Below the pieces are notes generated by a model. It worked only from the letters and a program-made list of their open reading frames with translations. It searched no databases and had not been told where the DNA came from. Both the position numbers and the translations under genes were made by a program. A DNA stretch of 64,000 bases from an uncultured Sulfitobacter sp. (GTDB lineage Bacteria > Pseudomonadota > Alphaproteobacteria > Rhodobacterales > Rhodobacteraceae): assembly GCA_905182645.1 (NCBI GenBank), contig CAJJCJ010000009.1, forward strand, positions 62,001 through 126,000, written 5' to 3'. Below are positions 29,258-38,325 of the stretch, one piece after another (position 1 is the stretch's first letter; each line of letters begins with the position of its first letter).

Positions 29258-29582
29258 GGGTGTCGTCCTTTAATAGATCATGGGCGGCTTGGGCGAAGGC
29301 TTCAAGCGCATCGCCCCAGAGGTCATCAAGATAGGCTCGCAATCCGTTCATGCCAGTGGGGGCAAGACCGTAAAGGCGGCGGTTGCCTTGTGGGGTGACG
29401 ATGAGCAGGCCTGCGTTGGATAGGATCCGCAAGTGTTGGCTGACGGCAGGGCGCGAGACAGGCAGCCCTTCGGCAAGGACCCCAACGGGCATCGCGCCAA
29501 CCCGCAAACGCTGTAAGATTGCGCGCCGCGTTGGGTCCGCAAGGGCGATCAATGTTTCATCTATTGCATGTGTGTAAGCCAT
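29247..29582 (-). CDS. ArsR-family transcriptional repressor
   Basis: A 111-residue winged-helix regulator: IALADPTRRAILQRLR, LPVSRPAVSQHLRILSNAGL and GNRRLYGL. No metal-binding cysteines are present, placing it with the ArsR proteins paired with SRPBCC/AHSA1 genes rather than metal sensors. A set of GTAAG/CTTAC half-sites covers its start codon, suggesting autoregulation. Divergent from clpP. Confidence 0.87.
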   Translation of the reverse strand: MAYTHAIDETLIALADPTRRAILQRLRVGAMPVGVLAEGLPVSRPAVSQHLRILSNAGLLIVTPQGNRRLYGLAPTGMNGLRAYLDDLWGDALEAFAQAAHDLLKDDTHDT

Positions 29583-29606
29583 GACTTACCGTAAGTCATA
29601 GCTTAC
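29574..29606. promoter_or_regulatory. Probable ArsR autoregulatory operator
   Basis: TGACTTAC (29582-29589) and GTAAGTCA (29591-29598) form a near-perfect palindrome around one C, overlapping the arsR start codon. Further GTAAG (29574-29578) and CTTAC (29602-29606) half-sites flank it, giving alternating half-sites over 33 bp. Confidence 0.55.
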
Positions 29607-29713
29607 GCTTTTGTCAAATGGCAATCGTGACCTTGAAGCCCCTGACGCCCACCACTAAGACTCTGTCAGGATATTTGAATTAGAACAGACCTGTTCAACA
29701 GCGAGGCAAGCAC

Positions 29714-30334
29714 ATGCACGATCCAGTCGAAACATATATGAACCTTGTTCCCATGGTGGTCGAACAGACCGCACGCGGGGAACGCGCCTATGATATCTTT
29801 AGCCGTTTGCTCAAAGAGCGGATTATTTTCATGTCCGGCCCAGTGCATGACGGCATGTCCCAACTGGTCGTTGCGCAATTGCTGCACCTTGAGGCCGAAA
29901 ACCCCAAGAAAGAGATCAGCATGTACATCAACAGCCCAGGTGGCGTTGTGACATCCGGTCTGAGCATTTACGACACGATGCAGTACATCCGCCCCAAGGT
30001 GTCCACACTTGTGATCGGACAAGCCGCATCGATGGGGTCGCTTTTGCTGACCGCTGGCGAAAAGGGCATGCGGTTCAGCTTGCCCAATTCCCGTATTATG
30101 GTCCACCAGCCATCCGGCGGGTATCAGGGTCAAGCGACGGACATCATGATCCACGCGCAGGAAACCCAAAAGCTGAAGACCCGTCTGAACGAGATTTATG
30201 TCGAACATACCGGCAATAAATTGAAGGACGTTGAATCGGCGCTTGAGCGTGACAACTTTATGTCACCACAAGAAGCAAAAGACTGGGGTTTGATCGACGA
30301 AATCGTGGCCAACCGCGATAAGTCTGAAGACTAA
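29714..30334 (+). CDS. clpP: ATP-dependent Clp protease proteolytic subunit
   Basis: ClpP forms the tetradecameric serine protease chamber fed by ClpX or ClpA. The 206-residue protein has Ser106 in [10 protein letters not shown], His131 in [12 protein letters not shown] and the downstream Asp region [17 protein letters not shown]. Length and the N-terminal processing region ([11 protein letters not shown]) are normal. clpX follows after 134 nt. Confidence 0.97.
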   Translation: MHDPVETYMNLVPMVVEQTARGERAYDIFSRLLKERIIFMSGPVHDGMSQLVVAQLLHLEAENPKKEISMYINSPGGVVTSGLSIYDTMQYIRPKVSTLVIGQAASMGSLLLTAGEKGMRFSLPNSRIMVHQPSGGYQGQATDIMIHAQETQKLKTRLNEIYVEHTGNKLKDVESALERDNFMSPQEAKDWGLIDEIVANRDKSED

Positions 30335-30393
30335 GTTAACAGCGATGGAAAAGTGACCGCGCGTTGGGGTCATTTTGACATTGTAGCCAGTTG

Positions 30394-30427
30394 CGGGCTG
30401 TCTTAGGTTGCGGCCACGGGCAGCCCG
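30394..30427. other. Inverted repeat in the clpP-clpX gap
   Basis: CGGGCTG (30394-30400) and CAGCCCG (30421-30427) can pair around a 20-nt loop without a U-tract. It could modulate clpX relative to clpP, or be chance. Confidence 0.3.
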
Positions 30428-30468
30428 ACGCATTTAGAAAATGGCCATTTGGTCAAAAGGTTTGAAAC

Positions 30469-31740
30469 ATGGCGAACACCTCCGGCAACGACAGCAAAAA
30501 CACACTTTACTGCAGCTTTTGTGGAAAAAGCCAGCATGAGGTGCGTAAGCTGATCGCGGGTCCAACAGTGTTTATCTGTGATGAATGCGTTGAGCTGTGC
30601 ATGGATATCATCCGTGAAGAAACCAAAACTGCTGGATTGAAAGCAGGTGAGGGCGTGCCGACGCCGCTTGAGATTTGCAGCGTTCTGGATGATTACGTCA
30701 TCGGTCAGGTGCATGCCAAGCGCGTGCTGTCGGTGGCGGTGCATAACCATTATAAGCGCCTGAACCACGCCGATAAATCCGACATTGAATTGGCGAAATC
30801 CAACATCATGCTGATCGGCCCTACGGGTTGCGGTAAGACGTTGCTGGCCCAAACGTTGGCGCGCATCTTGGATGTGCCGTTTACGATGGCTGATGCGACA
30901 ACGTTGACCGAGGCTGGTTATGTCGGCGAAGACGTTGAAAACATTATCCTTAAGTTGTTGCAATCGGCGGAATATAACGTTGAAAAAGCGCAGCGCGGCA
31001 TCGTGTATATCGACGAAGTTGATAAAATTACCCGCAAGTCTGACAACCCATCCATCACCCGCGACGTGTCGGGCGAGGGTGTGCAGCAGGCATTGCTGAA
31101 GATCATGGAAGGCACCGTTGCCTCTGTGCCTCCGCAAGGTGGTCGCAAGCACCCGCAGCAGGAATTCCTGCAAGTGGACACAACTAACATCTTGTTTATC
31201 TGTGGTGGCGCGTTTGCTGGTCTTGAAAAGATTATCGGCGCCCGCGGTAAGGGCTCTGGCATGGGCTTTGGTGCCGATGTCAAAGACAACGACGAACGTG
31301 GCATTGGCGAGGTTTTTGGTGATTTGGAGCCAGAAGATCTGTTGAAGTTCGGTCTGATCCCAGAATTTGTTGGTCGTTTGCCCGTTATCGCGACGCTGAC
31401 CGATCTGGACGAAGACGCGCTTGTCACCATTCTGTCCAAACCAAAGAACGCATTGGTCAAGCAATACCAACGCCTGTTTGATCTGGAAGATGTGCAGCTG
31501 ACGTTCACCGATGACGCGCTTGTTGCGATTGCAAAGCGTGCGATCGAGCGCAAAACCGGTGCGCGTGGTCTGCGGTCAATCATGGAAGATATCCTGCTGG
31601 ATACGATGTTTGACCTACCGGGCATGGATACTGTGTCCGAGGTTGTGGTGAACGAAGAAGCGGTTGGGCCTGATGCGGCGCCGCTGATGATCCACGACAA
31701 AGCCAAGTCGAAGAAAAAAGCACCAGCAACAGCAAGCTAA
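30469..31740 (+). CDS. clpX: Clp protease ATP-binding subunit ClpX
   Basis: ClpX unfolds substrates for ClpP. The 423-residue protein has the N-terminal zinc-binding domain (Cys15, Cys18, Cys37, Cys40), Walker A GPTGCGKT, Walker [10 protein letters not shown], the IGF-type loop region and sensor-2 [11 protein letters not shown]. The stop TAA overlaps the next ATG as TAATG. Confidence 0.97.
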   Translation: MANTSGNDSKNTLYCSFCGKSQHEVRKLIAGPTVFICDECVELCMDIIREETKTAGLKAGEGVPTPLEICSVLDDYVIGQVHAKRVLSVAVHNHYKRLNHADKSDIELAKSNIMLIGPTGCGKTLLAQTLARILDVPFTMADATTLTEAGYVGEDVENIILKLLQSAEYNVEKAQRGIVYIDEVDKITRKSDNPSITRDVSGEGVQQALLKIMEGTVASVPPQGGRKHPQQEFLQVDTTNILFICGGAFAGLEKIIGARGKGSGMGFGADVKDNDERGIGEVFGDLEPEDLLKFGLIPEFVGRLPVIATLTDLDEDALVTILSKPKNALVKQYQRLFDLEDVQLTFTDDALVAIAKRAIERKTGARGLRSIMEDILLDTMFDLPGMDTVSEVVVNEEAVGPDAAPLMIHDKAKSKKKAPATAS

Positions 31741-32114
31741 TGACAATCACGCGCATATCATCGGGCGGGGTTTTTGAGGCCAAGATCGGATATTGCCGCG
31801 CGGTTGTGGCTGGCGGATTGGTGCATGTTGCGGGCACCGTCGCGGGGCCAGAGGTGCCTGATGATGTGGTTGAGCAGTGTAAATCTGCGCTGGGCATCAT
31901 GGAACGCGCATTGGCTGAGGCAGGTGTGACATTCGCAGATGCGGTGCGTGTGCGCTATATTTTGCCAAATCCTGCTGATTTTGAACCATGCTGGCCTGTT
32001 TTGGTCGCGGCGTTTGGTGATAATCCGCCCGCGGTCACAATGATTTCAGCAGCCTTGATTGATCCCAAATATAAGATCGAAATTGAGCTGACCGCATTGG
32101 CCCCGAGCGCATAG
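31740..32114 (+). CDS. RidA/YjgF family protein
   Basis: A 124-residue Rid-family protein (YCRAVVAGGLVHVAGTVA, ALAEAGVTFADAVRVRYIL, DPKYKIEIELTA). RidA proteins hydrolyse reactive enamines and imines; the catalytic Arg seems to be in VRVRYIL. Start overlaps the clpX stop, so it is translationally coupled to clpX. Which Rid subgroup it belongs to is not clear. Confidence 0.82.
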   Translation: MTITRISSGGVFEAKIGYCRAVVAGGLVHVAGTVAGPEVPDDVVEQCKSALGIMERALAEAGVTFADAVRVRYILPNPADFEPCWPVLVAAFGDNPPAVTMISAALIDPKYKIEIELTALAPSA

Positions 32115-32176
32115 CGCACTGGACCTTTGCCGCCATTTCGGGCAAAACTGCGGTCAACAGCGTCTAGGAGCAAACG

Positions 32177-32560
32177 ATGGGCCTTTTGAATACAATCAAG
32201 CGCGTTTTTACGTGGTGGGATGATCAGACATTCGGCACCCAGCTTTGGACGTGGCGCAAGGGAGTTAAGGTTGGTGAAGACCAGCAAGGCAACATCTTTT
32301 ACAACAACAAAGATGATAGTCGCCGTTGGGTGATTTTTAACGGCCCGATTGAGGCCAGCCGCATTGATCCTGATTGGCATGGTTGGTTGCACCGGACGTG
32401 GAACGAGCCACCAACAGACAAACCATTGGTCCACAGATCATGGGAAAAGCCGCATCAGGAAAACCGAACAGGCACCGTGGCCGCTTATGCGCCAGCAGGG
32501 TCGTTGCGCCAAGCAACCCCAGCCCCGCGCGGCGACTACGAGGCATGGACGCCGGAGTAA
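32177..32560 (+). CDS. NDUFA12-family NADH:ubiquinone oxidoreductase accessory subunit
   Basis: A 127-residue homologue of mitochondrial NDUFA12 (B17.2): LNTIKRVFTWWDDQTFGTQL, GNIFYNNKDDSRRWVIFNG and PDWHGWLH. In alphaproteobacteria this is an accessory subunit of complex I at the membrane-arm junction. It has the GGAG-type site before ATG 32177 and is the first gene of a run with mlaD and a DUF2155 gene, standard for the group. Confidence 0.92.
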   Translation: MGLLNTIKRVFTWWDDQTFGTQLWTWRKGVKVGEDQQGNIFYNNKDDSRRWVIFNGPIEASRIDPDWHGWLHRTWNEPPTDKPLVHRSWEKPHQENRTGTVAAYAPAGSLRQATPAPRGDYEAWTPE

Positions 32561-32565
32561 GTTTG

Positions 32566-33012
32566 GTGCGCGAGAACACCACCGAAGTGATCGTTGGCGC
32601 CGTCGTGTTGGCCGTGGCATTGGCGTTTTTAACTTACACTGTACGCGCGACGGGTTATGGCGATGGCGGCGCCAGCTATGATCTGACAGCCAGTTTCCGG
32701 TCGGTTGAAGGCATCACAGAGGGCACGGATGTCCGGCTTGCAGGCGTCAAAATAGGCACAGTTTCGGACATATCGTTGAACGCGGAAACATTTCGCGGTG
32801 ACACAGTTTTTGCCATTCAATCTGATACGATTATCCCTGATGATAGTGCTGCTGTGATCGCATCCGAGGGCTTGCTTGGCGGTAATTTCGTCGAGATCGT
32901 CCCGGGTGGATCGCTTGGTAACTTTGAAAATGGCGCCGAGATCGAGGACACGCAGGGTGCTGTAAGTCTGATGACGCTGTTGTTGAAATTTGTGACCGGC
33001 GAGGGGAATTGA
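32566..33012 (+). CDS. mlaD: MlaD-like MCE-domain lipid transport protein
   Basis: MlaD is the substrate-binding subunit of the Mla phospholipid transporter. The protein has an N-terminal membrane anchor (TTEVIVGAVVLAVALAFLTY) followed by one MCE domain (ASFRSVEGITEGTDVRLAGV, SEGLLGGNFVEIVPGG). I chose GTG 32566 because GGAG lies 8 nt upstream and relatives begin xENTTEVIVG; ATG 32545 would overlap NDUFA12 and has poor spacing. The other mla genes are not here. Confidence 0.87.
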   Translation: MRENTTEVIVGAVVLAVALAFLTYTVRATGYGDGGASYDLTASFRSVEGITEGTDVRLAGVKIGTVSDISLNAETFRGDTVFAIQSDTIIPDDSAAVIASEGLLGGNFVEIVPGGSLGNFENGAEIEDTQGAVSLMTLLLKFVTGEGN

Positions 33013-33013
33013 C

Positions 33014-33373
33014 ATGAAAATGTTGACCCTATCTGCGGCGTTTTGCTTTGCGGCGTCGGGGCTGTTTGCACAGGTCGCGAGCGACGCCAGTTCTGGTGTG
33101 TTGCGCGTTTTGGATAGGTTGTCGGGCGCCGTGATTGACCTGCCGTTGGGCGTTGGTGAAACGGGCGCGTTGGGCCTGTTAAAGATCACGCTGGACGAAT
33201 GCCGGTTTCCTGCGGCGAACCCAAATGGCGATGCGTTTGCGCGCGTCACAGTTATTTACCGCGACAAGGTTGATCCGGTATTTGAGGGCTGGCTGATCGC
33301 GTCTGCACCTGCGTTAAATGCGATGGATCATCCGCGTTATGACGTTTGGGCGTTGCGCTGCAATAGCGCGTAA
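33014..33373 (+). CDS. DUF2155 exported protein
   Basis: A 119-residue protein with a Sec signal (MKMLTLSAAFCFAASGLFAQ) and the DUF2155 core: LRVLDRLSGAVIDLPL, LKITLDECRFPAANPNGDAF and FEGWLIASAPALNAMDHPRYDVWALRC. Periplasmic, function unknown. The start follows the mlaD stop directly. The 3' end overlaps the convergent aat gene by 37 nt. Confidence 0.88.
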   Translation: MKMLTLSAAFCFAASGLFAQVASDASSGVLRVLDRLSGAVIDLPLGVGETGALGLLKITLDECRFPAANPNGDAFARVTVIYRDKVDPVFEGWLIASAPALNAMDHPRYDVWALRCNSA

Positions 33374-33972
33374 GCATCAGTTATTACGGTGATATTCAGA
33401 AAATTTGCATCGACTTGAAGCGCCTGCGACAGGGCTGCTTGATATGCTTTGCGCGGAATTTCGATAGCGCCAAGGCTGGCCAAATGATCGGTGATGAACT
33501 GGGTGTCGAACAACACGAACCCGCATCGGCTTAGATGGTCAACCAGATAGGCGAGCGCGACTTTTGACGCATCTCGCCGCCTGCTGAACATGCTTTCCCC
33601 AAAGAATGCCCCCCCCATTGTGATCCCGTAGACGCCACCAACAAGGTCGGGCCCGTCCCAGATTTCGATTGCATGCGCGTCGCCGCGGGCATGCAGCGCG
33701 CGGTAGAGGTCAAAAATGGTGTCATTGATCCATGTTTCCGGCCGGTCAGCGCAGCCTGTGACGACCTGCTCAAAAGCGGTGTTCAGGGTGATCTGAAATG
33801 GGCACCGCCGCAGGGTTTTGGCCAAGCTGCGTGAAATACGAAAGTTATCAAGTGGCATGACGCCGCGAAATTGCGGGTCGACCCAGAATACATCGGGGTC
33901 GTCGCTGTGCTCGGCCATGGGGAACACACCACTTGCGTAGGCATTAAGCAGCAGGGTGGGGGTGAGGGTCAT
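33337..33972 (-). CDS. aat: Leucyl/phenylalanyl-tRNA-protein transferase
   Basis: Aat adds Leu or Phe to N-terminal Lys/Arg residues, marking proteins for ClpAP through the N-end rule. The 211-residue protein shows YASGVFPMAE, FWVDPQFRGVMPLDNFRIS, IEIWDGPDLVGGVYGITMG and ALAYLVDHL. Normal length. It lies near clpP-clpX but in a convergent arrangement with DUF2155, as in related genomes. Confidence 0.94.
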   Translation of the reverse strand: MTLTPTLLLNAYASGVFPMAEHSDDPDVFWVDPQFRGVMPLDNFRISRSLAKTLRRCPFQITLNTAFEQVVTGCADRPETWINDTIFDLYRALHARGDAHAIEIWDGPDLVGGVYGITMGGAFFGESMFSRRRDASKVALAYLVDHLSRCGFVLFDTQFITDHLASLGAIEIPRKAYQAALSQALQVDANFLNITVITDAYALLQRNAQTS

Positions 33973-34054
33973 GAATACAGCATCTGTTGTGGCGGTTGGC
34001 GCCAGACTAAGTCAATGTCACAGACATCGATAGGCGAAAATTGGGCGGGACCGC

Positions 34055-34772
34055 ATGGGATTTTTTGATTTTATTGACGATTTACCGCATTACGCAGGGC
34101 GTAGTACCGCGTCTAAACGGATGAACTGTCACCATGATTTCCTGATCAATGATTTCGCGAATGACATTGCGGGGGCCAAGGTGCTGGACCTTGCGTCGCA
34201 TGATGGCCGTTGGTGTTATGGGTTTGCGGGCGCTGGCGCAGCGTCGGTTGTTGGCATTGAAGCCCGCCCAGAATTGGTTACGGAGTTTTCAAATTATCCT
34301 GATCCAGCGCTGCGTGCAAAAGTCGACATGCGTGTTGGTTATTTGTTTGACGGAATTCGCGCCGAGATCGCCAAGGGCGAAACCTATGATGTGATTGGCA
34401 TTTTTGGTATTTTGTATCACATCATGGACCACTTTAGTTTGTTTCAGCTGTTACGCGAACTGAAGCCAAGGCTTGTCATTGTGGACAGTGAATTTGTGAT
34501 GCGCGACAACGCGACTATTTAGCTTATTTATGAGCGGGCGGACAATATATTGAACGCGGCCCCGCAATACTCCGGGCAAAAGGGGTGCGCTGAAAGGGGT
34601 GCCAACTTTTTCTGCGATGGAGATGATCGCCGAAAGCCTAAATTATGATATTGAGTGGTCGGATTGGGAGCGTTTTCCGGAAGGGCAGCGTACGCCAGTT
34701 AACGACTATTATCGCCCGAAGGAAAAGCAAAAACGGCGCGCAACCTGTGCGTTGCGGCTGCGCGACCGTTGA
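34055..34772 (+). pseudogene. SAM-dependent methyltransferase-like gene with a stop and a frameshift
   Basis: The intact part (34055-34522) has class I methyltransferase motifs: AKVLDLASHDGRWCYGFAGAGA (motif I) and YDVIGIFGILYHIMDHF. TAG at 34520-34522 then interrupts a frame that continues LIYERADNILNAAPQYSGQK. A four-G run at 34582-34585 shifts the frame; reading on gives GVPTFSAMEMIAESLNYDI, EWSDWERFPEGQRTPVNDYY and an Arg/Lys-rich tail ending at TGA 34770-34772. The stop and the shift both lie inside conserved-looking sequence, so the gene is probably dead, about 238 codons originally. Target unknown. Confidence 0.75.
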
Positions 34773-34773
34773 T

Positions 34774-36120
34774 TTAGGCGAGGTTTTCTTTGAGCCAGTG
34801 TTCGAGCCAGTGGATGTTGTAGTCACCGGTTTGAACGGCTTCTTCGGCCAAAAGCGCGTGGAACAAGGGGATGGTGGTGTCGACACCGTCGACGATCAGT
34901 TCGCCCAAGGCACGTTCGAGTCGCGCCAATGCCTCTGGTCGGTCACGCCCGTGCACGATGAGCTTGCCGATCAAGCTGTCGTAATAGGGCGGGATCCGGT
35001 AGCCGTCGTAAAGCGCGCTGTCCATCCGCACTCCAAGTCCGCCAGGCGCGTGGAATTGCGTAATCTGACCGGGGCAGGGGCGGAAATCAGGCAGCTTTTC
35101 TGCGTTGATCCGGACTTCGATAGAATGCCCGTTGATCACCAATTCGTCTTGGGTGAATGACAATGGCATGCCGGAAGCCACGCGCAGCTGTTCGCGCACC
35201 AGATCGATGCCAAAGATGGCTTCGGTCACTGGGTGTTCGACTTGCAGGCGTGTGTTCATCTCAATGAAATAGAACTCGTCGTTTTCAAATAAGAATTCGA
35301 TCGTGCCTGCGCCAGCGTAGTTGATTTTGGCAACCGCGTCCGAGCAGACCTTACCGATGCGTTCGCGCAATTCGGGGGTGATGCAGGGGCCGGGGGCTTC
35401 TTCCAATACTTTTTGGTGACGCCGCTGCAAAGAGCAATCGCGTTCGCCCAAATGCACAGCGTTCCCTTTGCCATCGCCGAAAACTTGGATTTCGATGTGG
35501 CGCGGGGTGGTCAGGTATTTCTCGATATAGACTTCGTCGTTGCCAAAGGCGGCTTTGCCTTCTGCGCGGGCCGAATGGAAGGCTTGTTCCATGTCAGCGG
35601 CTGTTTGCGCCACTTTCATGCCGCGTCCACCACCGCCTGCTGTGGCTTTGATGATGACTGGATAGCCGACTTCAGCGCCGATGCGCTGCGCGTCTTCTAG
35701 TGTGGGTACACCACCCGCAGAGCCGGGCACGCAAGGTACGCCGAGGGCTTTCATCGTATCCTTGGCGGTGATTTTATCGCCCATAGTCCAAATGTCAGCA
35801 GCCGTCGGGCCAATGAATTTGATGTCGTGATCCTCGAGCGCTTGCACGAAAGCGGCGTTTTCAGACAAGAAACCATAGCCGGGGTGAACGGCCTGTGCGC
35901 CCGTGATTTCGCAAGCCGCGATGATCGACGCAAACGACAGATATGACTGAGCCGAGGATGGCGGGCCGATACAGATCGCCTCGTCGGCCATGCGAACGTG
36001 CATTGCGTCGCTATCTGCGGTGGAATGCACGGCAACGGATTTGACGCCCATTTCGCGGCAAGCGCGCACAACCCGTAGCGCAATTTCGCCACGGTTCGCA
36101 ATCAGGATTTTATCGAACAT
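34774..36120 (-). CDS. accC: Acetyl-CoA carboxylase, biotin carboxylase subunit
   Basis: AccC carboxylates the biotin on AccB using ATP and bicarbonate, the first step of fatty acid synthesis. The 448-residue protein has the ATP-grasp motif [56 protein letters not shown] split over the active site, and [15 protein letters not shown]. It follows accB with a 12-nt gap. Confidence 0.96.
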   Translation of the reverse strand: MFDKILIANRGEIALRVVRACREMGVKSVAVHSTADSDAMHVRMADEAICIGPPSSAQSYLSFASIIAACEITGAQAVHPGYGFLSENAAFVQALEDHDIKFIGPTAADIWTMGDKITAKDTMKALGVPCVPGSAGGVPTLEDAQRIGAEVGYPVIIKATAGGGGRGMKVAQTAADMEQAFHSARAEGKAAFGNDEVYIEKYLTTPRHIEIQVFGDGKGNAVHLGERDCSLQRRHQKVLEEAPGPCITPELRERIGKVCSDAVAKINYAGAGTIEFLFENDEFYFIEMNTRLQVEHPVTEAIFGIDLVREQLRVASGMPLSFTQDELVINGHSIEVRINAEKLPDFRPCPGQITQFHAPGGLGVRMDSALYDGYRIPPYYDSLIGKLIVHGRDRPEALARLERALGELIVDGVDTTIPLFHALLAEEAVQTGDYNIHWLEHWLKENLA

Positions 36121-36132
36121 ATGCTGTCTGCC

Positions 36133-36621
36133 TTATTCGATGATCACAAGTGGCGCGCCGTATTCAACGGCACCGCCGTCTTCGACCAAGATGCGTTTGA
36201 TCGTGCCAGCCTTTGGCGCTGGAATGTGGTTCATCGTTTTCATCGCTTCAATGATCAAGATGGTGTCACCTTCGGCGACGGTTGTGCCAACGGACACAAA
36301 TGCAGCGGCACCAGGTTCGGCGGCCATGTAGATCGTGCCGACCATTGGTGATGGTACGACACCGGGGTGCGCTGCTGGATCATTGGAGGCTTCTGCCGCT
36401 GCAGGTGCTGCTGCGGCCGCTGCAGGTGCCGCGGCCATGGCCACGGGGGCTGATGCAGCTTGAACAATGGTTTGTGTCTGGCGACTGACTCGCACATTCA
36501 GGCTGTCATTTTCGCCGTAATCGCGTTTGACCTGCAATTCTGTAAGGTCATTGTCGCGTAAAAGTTCTGCGAGAGACGCAATAAAGCTGACGTCACTATC
36601 ATGGGAGGTTTTTTTAGTCAT
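36133..36621 (-). CDS. accB: Acetyl-CoA carboxylase biotin carboxyl carrier protein
   Basis: AccB carries the biotin for AccC. The 162-residue protein has an N-terminal region (FIASLAELLRDNDLTELQV), an Ala/Pro-rich linker at about residues 55-80 and a C-terminal biotinyl domain with EAMKTMNHI, where Lys is biotinylated. First gene of the accB-accC operon. Confidence 0.96.
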   Translation of the reverse strand: MTKKTSHDSDVSFIASLAELLRDNDLTELQVKRDYGENDSLNVRVSRQTQTIVQAASAPVAMAAAPAAAAAAPAAAEASNDPAAHPGVVPSPMVGTIYMAAEPGAAAFVSVGTTVAEGDTILIIEAMKTMNHIPAPKAGTIKRILVEDGGAVEYGAPLVIIE

Positions 36622-36763
36622 ATTTTCCTCGGCCCGTTGCCCAAACTATGCCCAGCTCGTGCTGGTTATTACAGGACTTATACGCGACCAGCGGGCGCGT
36701 GGGAAGGCACGGTGGTCAGGAAAATGACGTGGCGGAATGTAGCACGCCGTTTTGGAGCGGTTC

Positions 36764-36785
36764 GGAGCGGTTTTTAGGCCGCTCC
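36764..36785. other. Inverted repeat downstream of livF
   Basis: GGAGCGG (36764-36770) and CCGCTCC (36779-36785) can pair around 8 nt. It lies 10 nt past the livF stop. It lacks a U-tract on the minus strand, so it is a weak terminator candidate or an mRNA 3' stabilizer. Confidence 0.4.
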
Positions 36786-36795
36786 GGTTCAAACT

Positions 36796-37545
36796 TTAGA
36801 TCGCGAGATATTGCGCCCGCAGTTGTTCATCTTCCAGTACTTCTTGGGCGGATCCGTCATAGACCACTGTGCCAGTGTCCAAAATCACCGCCCGATCAGC
36901 GAGTTTTAGCGCCGCGACCGCGTTTTGTTCGACGATCACTGTCGTGATGCCTTGATCGCGGATCAGGTTCAGAGTTTTGGCAATTTCTTGCACGATGACT
37001 GGTGCCAAACCTTCGTAGGGTTCGTCGAGCAGCAACACTTTGATGTCGCGCGCAAGGGCGCGTGCGATGGCAAGCATCTGCTGTTCACCCCCAGAAAGAG
37101 TCACGCCTTCTTGTTTGCGCCGTTCGCCCAAGCGCGGGAACAGGTCGTAGATGCGGTCAAGCGACCAGCCAATTGGCGGTGCAATCTGCGCAAGCTGCAG
37201 GTTTTCTTCGACCGTCAGCCCCGCGATGATGCTGCGGTCTTCTGGTACAAGTGCGATCCCTGCTTGGGCGGCTTCCCATGACTTCATTTTGTGCAGTGGT
37301 TTGTGGTCGAGCCAGATTTCACCATGCTTAAGCTGCGGATCACCCATGCGCGCGATGGTGCGCAATGTGGATGTTTTACCTGCGCCGTTACGGCCCAAAA
37401 GCGCGAGGATCTCGCCCTCGTGGATGTTGAAGCTGACGTTTTGAACGATATAGCTTTCGCCGTAATAGGCCTCAATTTCCCAGACTGACAAAAAGGCAGG
37501 GTGGGTGGCCGCGTTATTGGCGTGTTTATTGAATGGAGCGGTCAT
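36796..37545 (-). CDS. livF: Branched-chain amino acid-type ABC transporter ATPase LivF
   Basis: A 249-residue ABC ATPase: Walker A LLGRNGAGKTS, signature LSGGEQQMLAIARAL, Walker B VLLLDEPYEGLAP and the LivF-type H-loop region VIVEQNAVAALKLADR. Last gene of the livKHMGF operon, with a 9-nt gap from livG. Confidence 0.92.
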   Translation of the reverse strand: MTAPFNKHANNAATHPAFLSVWEIEAYYGESYIVQNVSFNIHEGEILALLGRNGAGKTSTLRTIARMGDPQLKHGEIWLDHKPLHKMKSWEAAQAGIALVPEDRSIIAGLTVEENLQLAQIAPPIGWSLDRIYDLFPRLGERRKQEGVTLSGGEQQMLAIARALARDIKVLLLDEPYEGLAPVIVQEIAKTLNLIRDQGITTVIVEQNAVAALKLADRAVILDTGTVVYDGSAQEVLEDEQLRAQYLAI

Positions 37546-37554
37546 AGCTGATCC

Positions 37555-38313
37555 TTACACCTGTGCTTCGCCGAGGTAGGCTTCGCGCACTTTAGGGTGG
37601 CCTTTGATGTTGTCGGGCGTGTCTTCAACAAGCGGCATGCCTTGCGCCAAAACGGTGATCCGTTCGGACAAGGAAAACACAACATGCATGTCGTGTTCGA
37701 TGATGCACATGGTTATGTCGCGCTTTTCCTTGATCTCTTTTAACAGATCGATGGTGTTGTTGGTGTCAGCGCGCGCCATGCCTGCGGTTGGCTCGTCAAG
37801 CAGCAGCAGCTTTGGTTCTTGCACCAAGCACATCGCCATTTCCAAGCGCCGCTTGTCACCCCGTGACAGGGATGATGCGATCATGTGCCGTTTATCAAGC
37901 ATATTGACGTCGGCAAGGATGGCCTCTGCCATGTCGTGCACGTCGCCGTGTCCAGATACCGCGCCAATGCCTTGCAGTTTGTAAGACCCATCGCGTTTTG
38001 CAAAGCAGGGGATCAGCACGTTTTCAAACACAGACAAATCAGCGAAAATTTCCGGTGTTTGGAACACGCGAGAAATGCCCATCTGGTTGATCTCGTGCGG
38101 CTTGCGTCCTAAAACCGATTGCCCGTCGAACATAACAGACCCAGAATCTGGGATCAGTTTGCCGACCAGCACGTTCAGTAGTGTGGATTTACCGGCCCCG
38201 TTTGGGCCGATAATTGCGTGTACGGTGTTTTCTGCCACGCTGAGGTTCACGTCACCCAGTGCTTGCAGACCACCAAAGCGTTTGTTGATGCCTTTGACTT
38301 CAAGGATACCCAT
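37555..38313 (-). CDS. livG: Branched-chain amino acid-type ABC transporter ATPase LivG
   Basis: A 252-residue ABC ATPase: Walker A IIGPNGAGKSTLLN and Walker B LLLLDEPTAGMARADTNN. The signature reads SLSRGDKRRLEMAM instead of the common LSGGxxQ, a variant of some Liv/Urt-like transporters, so it may not be a loss. H-loop His in CIIEHDMHVVF. Fourth gene of the operon. Confidence 0.9.
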   Translation of the reverse strand: MGILEVKGINKRFGGLQALGDVNLSVAENTVHAIIGPNGAGKSTLLNVLVGKLIPDSGSVMFDGQSVLGRKPHEINQMGISRVFQTPEIFADLSVFENVLIPCFAKRDGSYKLQGIGAVSGHGDVHDMAEAILADVNMLDKRHMIASSLSRGDKRRLEMAMCLVQEPKLLLLDEPTAGMARADTNNTIDLLKEIKEKRDITMCIIEHDMHVVFSLSERITVLAQGMPLVEDTPDNIKGHPKVREAYLGEAQV

Positions 38314-38325
38314 TGTTGTTTCTCC

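Noticed and set aside
29600-29713. Heat-shock (RpoH) promoter before clpP
   Set aside because: CTTGAA occurs near 29630, but no convincing matching -10 element lies at the right distance.
30403-31470. A 355-codon open frame antisense to clpX
   Set aside because: It is complementary to a highly conserved gene, has no recognisable domain, and reflects codon bias of clpX.
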